Shown: piece after piece, positions 10,301 through 25,300 of the stretch
Position numbering within the stretch: the stretch's first letter is position 1
How the letters are laid out: each line of letters opens with the position of its first letter
Source of the DNA: Branchiostoma floridae
Lineage: Eukaryota; Chordata; Leptocardii; Amphioxiformes; Branchiostomatidae
Assembly (NCBI RefSeq): GCF_000003815.2
Contig: NC_049989.1
Location: forward strand, 4,927,227 to 4,989,226
Length of the DNA stretch: 62,000 nt
Reading direction: 5' to 3'
Made by a program: the position numbers and the translations under genes
The notes under the pieces: generated by a model
Seen by the model: only the letters and a program-made list of their open reading frames with translations
Told to the model about the DNA's origin: nothing
Database searches by the model: none

Positions 10301-13300
10301 ATTAGTATATGATGGTGGGTCTGACCAAATGTTACCACTTATTGCGCAAAGTGACATCTGACATATTTTGTCTATATCAGGTAATCAAGACAGCCCAGCG
10401 CCATGAGAAGGAAGTGACCACAAATGTACGAGCCAGGCTGTCAGCAGAAATGGAGCAGGAGATTGAACAGCAGCTGTTTAAAATAAAACGGAAAATTCTC
10501 CAGGCATCGGACCCAGAGAGTGGTGAGCATGTACTTAATGGACAGTTGTCAATTGGAAAAAAAAAGCACCTACAAATTTTATTATACAAAATGAGAGAAA
10601 ATCACTGATTGAAATTTTTTGTTAGACCTTTGGTCTTCATCAGGTAGATTTGACCCACTACTACTATATTATGGATGAAAGGTTGACTAGCACATTATCA
10701 TTGGTCAGTCCATGTGCAGTCATAGACAAATGTAGCAAGCTGTAATATGTTTTCTTTTCATTTTAACTCTTCATTGTTTAATCAGATGGACATGAGAGGA
10801 AACTTCGCTATGCCAGTCTCACGGCCACAGATGCGGTGTTGGAGGTGTACGAATGCTGCTATGAGATGTTCAACCCTAGCATGAGGAGAACCATAGATGA
10901 CTTCTTCCATCAGGTGATAAACACGTTATAGACAAAGACTGTGAGTTATAAGCCCAAAAGCCTGAAAAAAATAAGGTGCTAATGCAAACTGTACAGCAAG
11001 AAGTGTTTGAGATGCCTCTAACATTTCTTTATAAAGGGTGAAAGAACGAAGAAGACAGGTTTTTGGTACTAGTGTCGTATTGCTTTTCATTAGCTTCATT
11101 GAAGCCTGTTATCTTTGTTGATGTACAAATAGTCATGTACTGAAAAGGTCACTTTCTGGTTTAAGGAATCATTTGGGGGAATTAGCTGTCTATAACATTG
11201 TGAGCAATGTATGACAAGAAAAATGTCATTGCTTCCTTTTGTTAGATTAACTCAAGTTTGCTACAATGAATAACATCTCTTTGACTCTCCAAATGCAAAG
11301 AGAAAAAAAGTAATCTAGCGCTTACAGCTGTCACCCACAAGCTTAGAATAAGTTTGTAATCCTGTATTTGTATGTGCCCAGGTGTTGAGGAACCCGTTGG
11401 CTAAGAAGATTTTCCAGGTTGCCCTGTGCTGTGGGAAGCTGGACCTACCAGACGATGCCAGGGGCAGGGACAGCTCCTCTTCAGAGGAGGAAGATGATGA
11501 TGAGGATGAACAAGGCAGTAGTAACAGAAAGCCTTCCCCACCTGAAAGTATGTCTTAGTCATAGATATTGACATAGATATAGCACTGTTCATTGGTTTGG
11601 ACTCATAGGACATTGATATTGGTTAAACAATCACAAGAAGAAAATTGGTTATCCCAAAGCAAAAATGTAATATCACAGAATGGAAATGATTGTTGTTTTT
11701 TCCCAGGCGCAATCCTGGAGGAGCTACAGAAGTACCTTGACAAGTGTGGAGGTACGCTTACTTTAGCCACCCTGGCCAGGATAGAGGCCAAACTGGCTGA
11801 GAAGTTTCAGTTTCAGGACTTCCTGTCCATGGGCCATGGTAGCTTCGTCACCTTCTTAAGTCACCATCCACAGGTAAGGAAACTTAAGCTGGTATCTCAC
11901 TGCACTTGTGTCAAGCTTGCGTCACTGCCCGGTTTGTTCACTGCGTCACTGTTTTGTTATTTTCTCCGATTTGTTATAACTTACATTTGTAGATATTGCA
12001 TAATACGTAAAAGTATGACTAATGCTAGAATTTCAAACTTCCCAAGATGTAGGTTGGTTTAAATCTGTGGTGTTTCTATTAGGCCAAATATAGAAAATGT
12101 TACTTTACATTAAGTCTAATCCCCACCAAACTCCCATATAGACTTGTGTAATATTAGATTTGCTTCACCCTGATATGTGACTTGTAATTTAAAGTTGCTG
12201 TCTCCAAGAAAGGGGAACTTCAAAAGTCCTCCTAAACTGCTATATTGTTTGTCAAAAATTGTTGTGTTTTATTTTAGGTCCTGGAGGACTTTGGAGGCAG
12301 CCTCCTGGGGGCTGGTGTTAGCACAGGGGGTGGAGGGAGTGCCTACCATCCCTCACGACAGGACGTGCTGGAGTTCATCAGACAGTATGGGAGCACCCAC
12401 ACAGATATGGTAAGAATGAGGGAGTGAATGGTAGAGAATAGAATAGTTGAATAGCCAGTAACAGTTTTGGAATACATTAAAGGGGCATTTCACTCCAGAA
12501 GCGAGTGCTATTTTCTGATAAATGATATTTTTTTGCAACTTTTCGCAAAGTTACCTCATCTGTCTTTTCGACAATAATCCTTTTCTTAATCCAGTACCCA
12601 CATATGGAGCCGCTTCTATTGTACTGTGCTGTATATGATTTGACGACTTGTAATATAACCAGCTGCAATGCTGGTTTGTTTTACGCCAAAGGACAGTTAT
12701 GCTGGCTATACAAATCCTATCTGAAAACCCTTTTGCCGACTTAGAATTGACTCTACCTTCAATTGGCGCCACGTACAGGTCAATCATACATAGTAACACC
12801 ATCTTTCCGTACAGGCCAAAACATATATCCGCTCTTATCCACAATTGTAGTCAGCAATTTCCTCTTAAAAGCTTTTAACACCTTTTGGGCATGTCCATCT
12901 CATTATTATTCCAACATAAGACTACCAATCTGAGAGAGATTTGGTGTGAAATTTATGGGATTCCCTCCATTTTATTTAATTTGTCTTTGACCCTCAAGTC
13001 TCTTCCATTAGAAAGTTATGTCTCTTCCACGAATTGATAGTAGTTGAAAACTTTGTATGGGGATGAAGGTTATCCCTCTGGTCTATTCGGCCTCTCATAT
13101 TCTAGTAATGACTACCATAGCAGGTAGAAGGAAAAAGTTAGTATATTGACAATGGTTACCATACAAATGTATACGTAGCACAATGTAATTGTCTGTTTTC
13201 CTTTGTGTAACTTTCCAATCTTCAGAAGAAAGCTATTATTATTGCTATATATAAAGGATTCAAGTACTAGCCTCTTTTCACAATAATGTTTGTCACTATT

Positions 13301-16300
13301 CATTGTCACATGTGTGTCTCCTATGTATGTCCACCGTGTACTTGCAATTGGCCTCCGAGCATAAACTTTCATTATTGCAGCAATGCAGGTTTCATATCTT
13401 GTCTTATGTGACCAGTCCATTTGCATTATCTCTTAACATTACATATATGTCAGTCTATTTTGTTCCTTTCATGTTGTCACCACAGATACCATCCATTGAA
13501 GCAGCCCTCTGCCACCACTATGGAGTGAGGGAAGTGAAGGACCTGGGGTACGGGCCCCTCCCCAAACTGATGACCACAGCACAGAAATTGGGAAAGTTCA
13601 CCCAAGGCCACAGTCCCGTCATGTTTGAAGGACCTCTCTGTCCAAAGACAATAAGGTTGGTAGCAAAGTTTTTGATATGTGCCAGTCTCTACCAGACTCC
13701 CGGCTGGCCGAATAGAAAGAGGGGAATTTGGCCAAGTTAGGAATAAAAGCCTAGTAGGACTTAATTGGCCTAGAAGTATTGCGCGGTTGGCAGTGATGGA
13801 ATAAGTCCTCTGGCCTGCTGACTCTCCTAGCGTACTATTGACACTACTAGTATTTGTCCAATTTCTACAATTAGACCACCGATCCACGGAGCCTGGTGGA
13901 GGCTAGATATGTGCCATCAAACCTGCGTAGTTTTTATTACTCTTATAATTTTATTAGATTTTATCACCTCATCTTGTTCCATATAATTAGGCCATAATCA
14001 GGCCATGGTCAAAAATCCTTTATGACTTTTCAAATCATTTTGTTAACAAAAAAAAGGAATTTGTTTGATCATTCATTCAGACCCATGTCATGCCTAGTGG
14101 CGCATAGGGCAGCAAGTTTCTTGATACTTTAGTAGCAGGGTAAATTTTTGACAGGAAGGGGTTGCTATCCCTTCCCCTAACCCAGGAATTAAACAGACTT
14201 AAATCACCAAAGTAATTGACTGTGAAAGAGACACTAAATTAGAAAACATACCATTTCAGATGGAGGGTATAAATTGGCTTTACTAATTATACTCTCAATA
14301 GAATAGTCAATATAGTGAACATTGATTATGCTACTNNNNNNNNNNNNNNNNNNNNNNNNNNNNNNNNNNNNNNNNNNNNNNNNNNNNNNNNNNNNNNNNN
14401 NNNNNNNNNNNNNNNNNNNNNNNNNNNNNNNNNNNACAACAAAGAAATAGTTGCAAATAAAGTTGCCATTACCTTTACCAATGAAAATGCTTTGTTACTG
14501 TTGTTTGCTTTTCTGCATCCAAAGTTGAGTCATCTTTCTACACCTCAGTTTCCATGAAACGTCGGTGAGGACCATGCACAGTGGGTTCTGTGGTCACGTT
14601 TGCGCCCAGCTCAATATCCAACGTCTTGTCACTTTGCTTCTTGTGCTCGCCTGCTCTCGTTTGCAAACTCTCCTGTGGATTTTCTGTCCGACACTTACAC
14701 GAGCAAGGCAGCCGTAGCGTACACATCTGTAGCTGCTCACCTATAGCCTGCCTCAGATCAGCTAGCCGGCTGATACCTGCAAGGGGGTTCACCACTGAAT
14801 TCAAACAGAAAGCCCAGACCGCCCATGGCATAACTTGTCGGTGCAGGTTTTTTTCTGGGTATGCTTTTTGTAAAAACCACTTGACAGACATCACCATCAG
14901 AGCCAGCAGCCAGAATACAATGGCAACAATGGCAAAAATCATGACTGTGCGAGCCTTGTGTATACTGGATTGTTCATATAATGTCTTCTTAAGTTCATCT
15001 TGACTTGCAGATTGTTGCTTTGCAGACCCTGTTGCTGAAGTACGATCATTGTTCCTTGAGTTACTTGAATCATTGGTGGTTGTTTTGTCTTGTGAAGAAG
15101 AGGGATTTTCCCGTCTCCCTTTTTCTTTTTTATCACCGGCATCCCTTGGATGCAGGCGTTCTCTCTGTTTCCTCTCTTTCATTGTTTGCCGTTCCTTTAA
15201 GGCTTTATAAACGACAATGTTTAAGGCAAGCAGCATTCCAATTAGAAGGATTATGAGGCATGAATTAGCTATAACTGTCCCCATTGGTATGATTCCTATG
15301 CAGTTTCCATGTCTCAAGTATGGCTCCTCCAGACAGTTCCACCCCATCAGAGGTGCACATATAAACAGAGTAAGGACAACCCAGGAACACACAATAGCTA
15401 CACCTGCATTACGCATGGCACGGGTAGACTGATTGCGGTAGAATATTGGGTATTTTACCGCAACAAATCTGTCTAAAGCAAGCAAGTTCAGAGCGGATGC
15501 TGACATTGCCTGTGAGTGCAAACTTAGAGTTTTCAATGCTAGCAAATTGTACGGTTTGTAATGATCTACACTGCTGTGGACATGCCAGAGAATCATCACT
15601 CCTGCCAAGAAGTCAGTAACAGCAAGGTTGGCTACATACTGATACATAGGCTTGTGGAGTTGCTTTTTACTTATAATTCCCCATAGCACAAGCCCATTAC
15701 AGATACAAGTGAAATACCAACAAGCACATAAAGGACAGTCACCACCGTACTGAAGGTAACATCTTCGTACCAGGAACAGGCGGAGACGGCTTGGTGGTAG
15801 GACATTTGTTGGTTCAGTACTTGCCATGTGTAACACTGGAATGGATCCGCGAACTCCGTCTCATTGCGTCCCACCATGGCAGCAGAGCTGTTGTTTGTCA
15901 TGATGTGGTTGTCTCCGCTCAGGTGTGGTTATAAACCCTATGGGTGTCTCCTATTCCATCCAAGAAGACCCTGGCCTAGTCAAAGATTGCTCAACCTTTT
16001 GATTTGCCCAGAAGACTGCACCTTAGTCCTTGATGTATGTTAACTTTCAGCACTCACTCACTCAGTCAGTCCCGTAGCTTGTAGTAGCCGTATGGGCAGT
16101 CTGTCGGTCTACTTGTGTTCTCCACACTCAACGGTCAGCAGCACTGATGTACAAGAATTGTAGACGGATGGTTTTGTCGGCTCTGTCCTTTTTTTCTGTT
16201 CTTCTGCTTGCTGAGACTTGCTCCTGTAGCCAACCCCTTCATGTTCCACCAGTCCTGTGGTCTGAAGAATGATATTCATCCTTCTAGAATAGTTCTTTAA

Positions 16301-19300
16301 AAGATGTATCTTATGACTTGGGAGACCTCCAAATATGGAAGACTGTGATTGAATAGGAATTTTGCAAATGTTTTGTGTTGTGAAAGCTCTACATTCAAAT
16401 GCAAACTATGGGCGGGAAGTTGCCAGATTACAAAAATCCTTGCACTCCAACCTCCGGGGTCAAATAACCAATTGCCATCTGCAATTTTCTGATAAAAGAC
16501 TGTGATTAACGGTACAGTTAGAACTTAAAGTGGCTTTAGATTTTGTACGATGAAAAGTTTGGGGTGAATAGTTATGAATCACAATATAAGTAGCAATTAA
16601 AGTGTACTGAAGCCTGCATTGGTAGTTGGCTGTTGAGAATTACAGTTCCACATTGTCCTTATAATGTGTTTGAAAATATACTTTTAAGCATCAAAGAGTC
16701 ATAGACTTTATTCAACACTCTGTAAAGTGCATTATGTGACAATTATTACAGCAGCTTGCTTAAATGAGAGTTTTCTGTGCAAATTGCAGATTTCAAACTT
16801 GCCAAATTGCAGGGTACAGAAGAATGGATTCCAAGAACTGAATATGTTCATGTCAATTTTAATTTAAGTACCCTGGCGCCACAGGTCAATCATCCATAAT
16901 TATACTACCCTTCCATACAGGCCAAAACATATCCACTCTTATCCACAATTATCCAGCAATTTCCTGTTAAAAGCTTTTATCACCTTCAGGGTATGTCCAT
17001 CTCATTTTTATTCCAACATAAGACTACCTTAGTTTGGAGACATCAGGAAAGTAATAGGGTTCACCAAGTTCATCATCCTCAAGTGTCTCCCATTAGAATA
17101 ATTCTGCCTCTTCCACAGGCTAATACTAAAGCCAAAAAAAATACCAGATACTATATATATGTATAATGGTACTATGGCTTCAAGGTTACCCCTCTAGTGT
17201 AGTCAATCTCTCAAATTCTAATATGTTTTAGGGGAAAAAGTATTTTCCAGTCAAAAATAATGTGAGATATTGGCCATTTTCACAGGAAAACAAACCAGTC
17301 ACCTGCTAAAACTAGCAATGTATAGCTTGGACACCAAAATGTATAGCTTGGACCTAAAATATATCAAACTCGACCCAACTTCGGCCTAGTGGTTTCTGTG
17401 TAATTGTTTACATTGTGTTAAGATGTGCAGTTGTCTCCTTTTAATGACCATTTGGTACACATTTGAGCCAGGATGCTGAATTTTATGTGAGGGATGAAGG
17501 TAGACTTATCAATGACACCAGTATAGTGTCGTAGCCAGCCTGAATTGTTTTCTGTCCCCTGGATTTTTTATCTAGAAATCCTGTCGAAGGTGTGACGATC
17601 CTGGGGGGGGGGGGGGGGGGGGAGGAATGTTGAAATCTAGACCGTATGAAAGCCTATTTCCTTTACTTTGAGGGCAAATTTTGCTGGTAGATTCAGCTTG
17701 GTTCAATTAATATCTTTATATGACGATTTTTGTCTATCACAGAGGACAGAATGGTCAAAATTTTTGTCCATCCCCAGTGGCCAAATTCCGTCAAAGGATG
17801 GAAGGACGGATGCTGGCTTGAACTCTGCACTACAAGTACAATTCTTTATCATTTTTCCTGGCAGCTTTCCCTCCAGTCAGAAGACAGTAGGACTGCTGGG
17901 TAGCCGGACGGCAGACCAGGCCCTGATGTGTCTGCTGAGTGCACCCCTGCTGGCAGACCTGGAGAAGTGGACCCACTGGTCGCTGGTGTTCCAGCCCCAA
18001 CATGGGGACCTCAGGGCCTTCATAGAGAGGAACTCGGAGACTGTCATTACTCCTGGTGAGACTTCTAGACTGTGTGTAGATCAGGGTTGTCTACAGGACC
18101 CGTCCTGGGACAGAAATGTACTTGTTGGGATGGAAAATAATTCTACCCCATCTGTCCCCAAAAATGTCATGAAACTGTTGAAAATGTACTTTCATAAGCA
18201 TAAAATGACATATTTTACCAGGAAAATCAACAACATGGGCTCCAAAACAATGAGTGGGATGGAAAAAAAATTAAACTGGAATCAACCCTGGTGTCATTCT
18301 ATTTTGTGATATAGTATGAAAGTTCATCATTCTATGTTGGTAGTCTTGGCTATTATTCTTTGTTATGATTCTAACATTGTAAAAACAGTAGGCAAAACTT
18401 TGTTCAAGATCTAATCATTTTCTCTCATTTTCAAGGATTTCTCAAATAAAGTAAAACAGTGACCTACCTACGTACATGTACCTACCTATTCCCTTGACAT
18501 CCAGGTCTGTGGGGGGACAAGGTAGCCAAAAAACACTGAATATATGTTTTATATGATATATAGTGACAAATGTGTTATACTAATAGAGAAATGAATAGCT
18601 ACATTTGTATGTGCGGTCAAAGTAAATCTTTGGCACAATGGACATGTACGCACTAGTTTTTATCTTCGATTTGCTTGTGGGTGTCAAAAGTCGAATAATA
18701 TTGTCACTTTTGCATCCAGGCCCAGATCTTCGAGTGTTCAATGACCTTGGTGCCCTTGAGGTGGCACCGGGGGTTCTTTTGCGAACTACGACACGGGCCA
18801 CTCCAGAGACCTTTGCAGAGCATGCTGGGAACGGTGATGTCATCAACACTGCAGGGCACCTGGTTTCCATAGTGATGACCAGCAGTGGTGTTAGTCATGC
18901 TCCTCTTGCTCTGCTGGCCAATCACATGGAGGCAGCTCTGAGCTGTTTGGTGGTAGATGGGGGCCATGGAGCACCAGGTATATACTGTGAAATGTACTAA
19001 ATACTGGGTATTAAACTATTACAACTGTATGTAAGTTTGCATTATGTAGAGAAAGTCTGTAATGCTAGTTCACCTCTGTCTGTGTTTATTCTTGCGTGCC
19101 AGATTCTTGCGTGCCGGATTCTTGCGCGCCGGATTCTTGCGCAGATTTGGCACGCCATTCTGTGACAAGATCAGACAAGAAATTTACAAAAAAACTGAAT
19201 GTTTTATGCAGGTATGAGGTCTCTGAACACTTGTTCATGTAGTATTCTGTTATCCTTTTCAGGTGCACCCACTTCAGATCATGGGACAGCTGGGAACAAG

Positions 19301-22300
19301 GCTGTGGAGTTTGTGCTGGGTTGTCTGGTCAGAGTTCCCACAGTCCTTTGCCAAACCTTGGCCAATCAGGTTAGTGCTATCCAGATGGTCAACCCTTATA
19401 CAACTCATCCAGCCACAGTGGGTTGTAGGTCTTTCTGATTCTGTCGGGTCAGTGCTCATTTTCTACTGTGTCTAGGACAACTTTTTTTAACCTCCCCAAC
19501 CAAAGTCAGGTACCCATTTTTACACCTGAGTGGATGAGGTAAGTTGTGTTAAGCTCCTAGGGCACATCATTGATGGCATGTCAGAGGAATCGAACCCAGG
19601 AACACTGCTATGCAAAGACGACTCCTTTCATGCCTAATCTGCATAATTCAACAAAATTGACCTTGACCTTCATCTTTCCAGTCTTTGACTTTGACTTTTG
19701 TCCCTATTACAATCCATCCAAACGTTCTAATGTTATGTGACCACAAATATCCGGAAACAAAGTTTTACACAAACACACACAGACAGACAGACAGACAGAC
19801 AGACATATACAGACACATCCAAAATAGTACCTACATTTTTCATGGAGATAACAGGAAGTTAAATGCTGTAAAATTTTATGGAGAAAAAATTTTTTGGGTT
19901 CGCTCACAGGTGTTTCTCGAGCCACTGGGAAGAGTTGTTGGAATGACCACGTCAAAGTCCCTGTTGCTGCGAGCCTGTGGAACAGACGAGCAGCACAGCA
20001 AGCTGCACATCCTGGGGCTGCTGCTAGGGGTCGGGGAGTGGCAGCAGGATGTGCGCAGGAGGGAGGTCAAACCTGTCAAGGTTAAGGTAAGGTCAAAGTC
20101 CTACAGATGGGTCAAATCTCAGTCTTACATCTCAGATAATAGTAATAATCAATCTGTTGGTATCCTTAGCACTGCAGGGTAAAGTTAAAGATTTTAAGTT
20201 CCTTAATGAGCTTTTTTAAGGTGAACTTGTCTACTGGTACACTAAGACCCACAAGGACAAGAACTGCATGTCACGTGTAAGACGGCCCCAGCAGATGCAG
20301 GTTTGCTGTCTGGCACGACTATGGGAGAATGATATATGCTTAGATTTATATATTTGTTTGTTGTACTGTTATGGTTTATGATTCTTTAAAAAGTTATTAT
20401 CCGTACCCGTTCCCCTCCTTATGAAAAATGTCTGTGTGACAGAACAATCTATCGATATGCAATATTTAAAGCCTTTAAAAAAATGAAAAAGTAGTGATCT
20501 CAGCCAGTAAATCTGTTTGTCCAGTCACCTGATGAAGATTTTGATGAGTCATCAGTGACAAGTATGGAGGAGCAGGAAGAAACAGAGGAGGAGGAGGAAG
20601 AAGATGAGAAGGAGAAAAAGATGGAGAAGCAGGATGAGGAGGAACAGGATAAAGAAAAAGAAGAGGAAAGTTCCAGTGAGGAAGAAAGTGACTCAGAGGA
20701 GGATGAAAAAGACCAGGAGAAGGACAGTCTTCAAGGTGCATGTCAACTTCTTTTAATTGATTAGACAGGAAAACAGTTATATTTTAACTGAATTATTATA
20801 GGTAGTGAATGATGTGAACACTATTGCCTCAAATTTAGCTTAATACATTAAGTGTCTTAGTGGCAGTGCACAACTTACCAAAGAGTAAAAATGGTAAAAT
20901 ATTTAATATATTGTGTACATTTGTACCTCCAGAAAAACCTACCACTAACACAGAGGAAGTAAAGATGCAGGAGAGTGGTGCTGAAGTCAAAGATGGGATG
21001 GAGGGAAAGGAACAGAAGGAGGAGGCGGAGGAAGGAGAATCAGAGGAGTCATCTGAGTCTGAGTCAGCTTCAGAAGAGGAGAGTGGAGCTTCAACAAGCC
21101 AAGACATACCAGATATGGACCCGGCTACAAAGGTTCATATTGCAAGACTTAAAGACTTCTACCTTCTTTCATTGTATGAGAAATGCACATCATCTGTCTT
21201 GATGATATTGTAAGATGTATTTACTTCAGGGGAATAAGGGCACAAGCCGTCATACTTTTGAACCGGTTGACTTCAAAACAAGAATGAATTTGTAAAATAG
21301 ATGGCGTGAAATATAAGTCCAAATTACTAGCAGAAGTCTATTTTTAACTTCTTTTATTGTATGATAAATCAACTTTGTCAGTCTTATTGACATTTTCCAT
21401 TAAAGCAGAAGGTTATTGTGTTAACTTCTTCAGTTGTCAGGTTTTTTTTAGATCGAAAGCTATTCATACAAGGGGCACACATGTATATTATCTCTCTTGT
21501 ATGAATAGATTTTGATCCCCCTCTGTATGTCTCCAAACAAACAGGCCTGTTGGAAAGTGGTAGAGGACATCCGCAGGAATGAGTTTGGGGTGGGACTGAA
21601 GCTTGAGAAGAAGGGGGAGGACCTTGTGGAGAGACACAAGAAGCGGATCGGGCGAGGTCTGGAGCGCCTGTCCAAGGAGCTGTACACCAAGGACACACAC
21701 TTTGTCCTGGAGCTGGTGCAGAATGCTGATGACAATGAATACGAAGCAGGTGATTTTTTTATAGATGTAGATGCAAGTCAACAAGTTTCTGTAACTCTTC
21801 GCGGGATAACCTACATATCTGTTGTACCTAAAAACAGGATATTTAGGGATATCACGTTGATGGACGGTGGCTTCAAATTCCTTTTTTTTTCCAATACAAT
21901 GCAGTTTGAGACCATAGTCCGTGGACTTGATATCCCGAAATACCCTGGGGTTAAATACAACGGATAAGGGTTACCAGGCAATAATGAAAGGTGAACTAGC
22001 ATTACCACCATGATTCTTGTACTTCAACTTCAGACAGTCACTTTCATCCAGTCCACATGTAGTTGTTGTGGGACTGGAAAGATATTGCTCTTAAATACCC
22101 TAACAGTAAGTCAGCTGAGTTCATTTCTTTTCACACTGTATTGTGACAGTCTTATAAGGATGTCTGCCATATAGTGAAATTTGTTTGGCTTTACGAGTCA
22201 CGGCAATGTACAGCTATATAAAATCCCCCGTCTGACACAGTGATGGACCTTATTGATAAGTGTGGAGGTCTCTTAAAATTGCTCAAGTATTCAAACCCAG

Positions 22301-25300
22301 GACATCAATTATTTTGAGCGAAGTATCCTAACCATCATAGAAGAAGAACTTAAGAAGAACTTTATTGCATGACAATTGTACATGATACAAAGTATGGCAA
22401 CAACTATTACATAAAGTACAAAATAGAGCATCATATATACTACATGTTTTTCCTGAGAAATACTATCAGTAACAACCTGTTTTTCCTCAGATGTGTCTGC
22501 CACCCTTGTGTTTGTTGTGGAGAGGGAGAAGGTGACTGTGCTGAATAATGAGTCAGGGTTCCAGGAGGCCAACATTCGGGCTCTGTGTGATGTGGGCAAC
22601 AGCACAAAGGGCAAACACAAGTTTGGTTATATTGGTGAGTTAGGAGTGTTAACTGTTGCTTTCTATTGATTATCTAACTGTTGTTTTTTTTGCATTTTTT
22701 TGATGCCACTGTTGCAAATGAGTCACAAGAGCAACTCCTATACTATTCACAGGAAAGCACGATATCAGCACACTAGTCTTATCAGTATTATAGGTTATGA
22801 AAAAACAAACTGACTTAAAAAAGGCTGAGTTATCATCACTAAGAATTGAGAGTAAATTTAAAGTAATAGTACAAAAAGTATTCCTTACAGCATAGCTGCT
22901 TCTTTAGTCTAGTTCTGATTGCAGAAATTAGATGCATAAAACATCACCTTGCATGTATGTACCCTTACCTTACATTAACAGTTACTATCTATTCTCTGTA
23001 CTTTCCTACTCATCTAGGTCACAAAGGCATTGGCTTCAAGTCAGTTTTCCGAGTGTCGGACAAGCCCGAGGTCCATTCCCGCGGGTACCACATCTGTTTT
23101 GACGCCAGCAGTGATCCCATGGGCTACATCCTTCCCCATTGGCTACAGGACCACGGCTTCCAGCTGGCTGCTGATGGTATCGAAGGCACAGAGAAAGTTA
23201 CAACCACCACAAAGTACGTAGAAACATGTTAATTGTGATGAGGAAATGAACTGACACATAAATTGCAGAAAAAAAAGCCACATCAAAGAATTACAAATAC
23301 TCAGAAAGATACGATACAATATTCTGTTCATAAAACTTATTGTCACTTTGTATGTGTAAGATAATAAAGAACAAAAAGAAAAGGAAAAGTCCCCTTTTGT
23401 TCATGGTATTTTGTATCTATCAACATGATTATATGTGACTGTCAGTATAATGTTTGTGCACACTAAAGAAGCCAAATTACAAGGTCTCAATTCAATAACT
23501 GATGTAGGACTTCAGTTTGGATATTAGACAATGTAGAAAAACTGCTGTTTTTCTTGCAGCTGGGAGACTAGAATTGACTTACCTCTGAAGCCTGACCTTC
23601 AGCTTTCCCGTTCCCTTGCCAACCGTTTCCATGACATCCAGCCTTCCCTGCTGCTATTCCTCCACAAGCTCAGGAACATCACCATCATTGATAAGGTAAA
23701 GAAAAAAATCATGCAGAATCCAAGTTTGTTGACTCTACTTTTGTAAGAAGAACTTTTAGGATCCATACAGTATTATCTCTTTTGCCAAAAAACAGTTACT
23801 CCAGCAACTTATGATATGATATTGGAAACAGTCATACTTAACAGATAGTATCCACTATCTTTTGTCAGTGACACTGAATCATATATCCCTTAGTTTGGAT
23901 TTTGGATGACTCTTCTGCAGACTCCAAATCTTATATGAAATCAGAAGAAAACAAAACAATATGGGCAAGGAAAAACAAGAAGTTTTCAGAATAGATAACA
24001 TAAATGTTGTAACAAGAATCAAAGTGACAAAGCATGGTGTCACAGTCAACAAATCTTTTATTCCTGTGCTCACGAAGAATGATTAACCAATTAAGCCTAC
24101 CACACTAGTGTCACCTCCACAACTACATGTACTTTCACTTACAATGACATGGCTACCCCAACAGTGTCACTTCTACAGGTAAACACAACAGATTTTGATA
24201 TTTTCTTCTCACATTCAACATCACTTTATGGAACCATGACTGGATAAAAAGAAGAACAATCTCTGGAGTAAATTTAATGATGTTGTTGCATTATAAGTCT
24301 TGCATCATCTCCCTACAGATGGAGGGCAGGTGCCACTGTATGGAACGGCTTGATGTCAAGGACAATGTCATTGAGATTCATCATTCTGGGGGTTTGGAGC
24401 GATGGCTGGTCGTCAAGAAACTCCTGGATGCAAAGAAAGTAAGGAGGGATCTTATTGAGGACTTGTTATAATCATTTATATCATCATTGATAACTTTTGG
24501 CATCTGTGACCAAACCAGCATTATGGAGTTGAAGCCAGTTTTGAAAAATGTATGACATTCTTAGCAATTTAAGATACTGTTTCTGACAGTGTGTTTCTAC
24601 CTTGTTTTCATCATGTATACTTGTATACTCAAAATTCATATCATGGGATTGTGGAATTAGATATTTTATGCAGCCATTTTGGCCAATGTAAGCAGTTTCA
24701 CATGAATGATATTCTTTAGAAGAGAACTTTATGATTTGTGTTTTGTTATGATACATGTTTTTTTAAAATAGTTTGTAATATTTCTCGATGTCTAGGTGAG
24801 TAAAGACGGAGTAGAGAGCACAGAACTTGCCCTGGCCTTCCTGCTAGAGTCTGTGAGAGAGCAGTCCTACCAGCAGCCCGGTCTCCCAGACAAACAGCCT
24901 GTGTTTGCCTTCCTACCTCTCAGGAGCTATGGCTTCAGGTTCATTGTACAAGGTCAGGAAACTTCATAAGTCCTGTAGTTTCATATATGAGAATTCATTT
25001 CTAGTCCTGCAATGTCTGAAAACAAATTACGTGTACATATTTTGAGAACCTATCAAATCTGTGGTAGCTTTTATTTAAACACTGATTCTAACTTTGAAAT
25101 GTATTTCTGTGCACATCCATAACTGTTACTAGACTGACAGTATACTGTTAGAAAGGTAGAATGTTCTGCTAATGTCCTACCTAGATAGCCTCTTGCATTA
25201 TGTAATACATGCATACTTCTTTCCTTTAAAAGGCAATACCCTAGATATAATTTAGATCAGGTCTGTGAAGTAATGACAGAATAACCCTTTAGATGTGCAA

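Noticed and set aside
10523-10608. Extension of exon 7 into the following intron
   Set aside because: The frame continues by chance, but a good donor (G|GTGAGC) and phase match to exon 8 fix the border at 10522.
14581-15256. Plus-strand frames opposite the GPCR
   Set aside because: They are shadows of the clear seven-helix coding strand.
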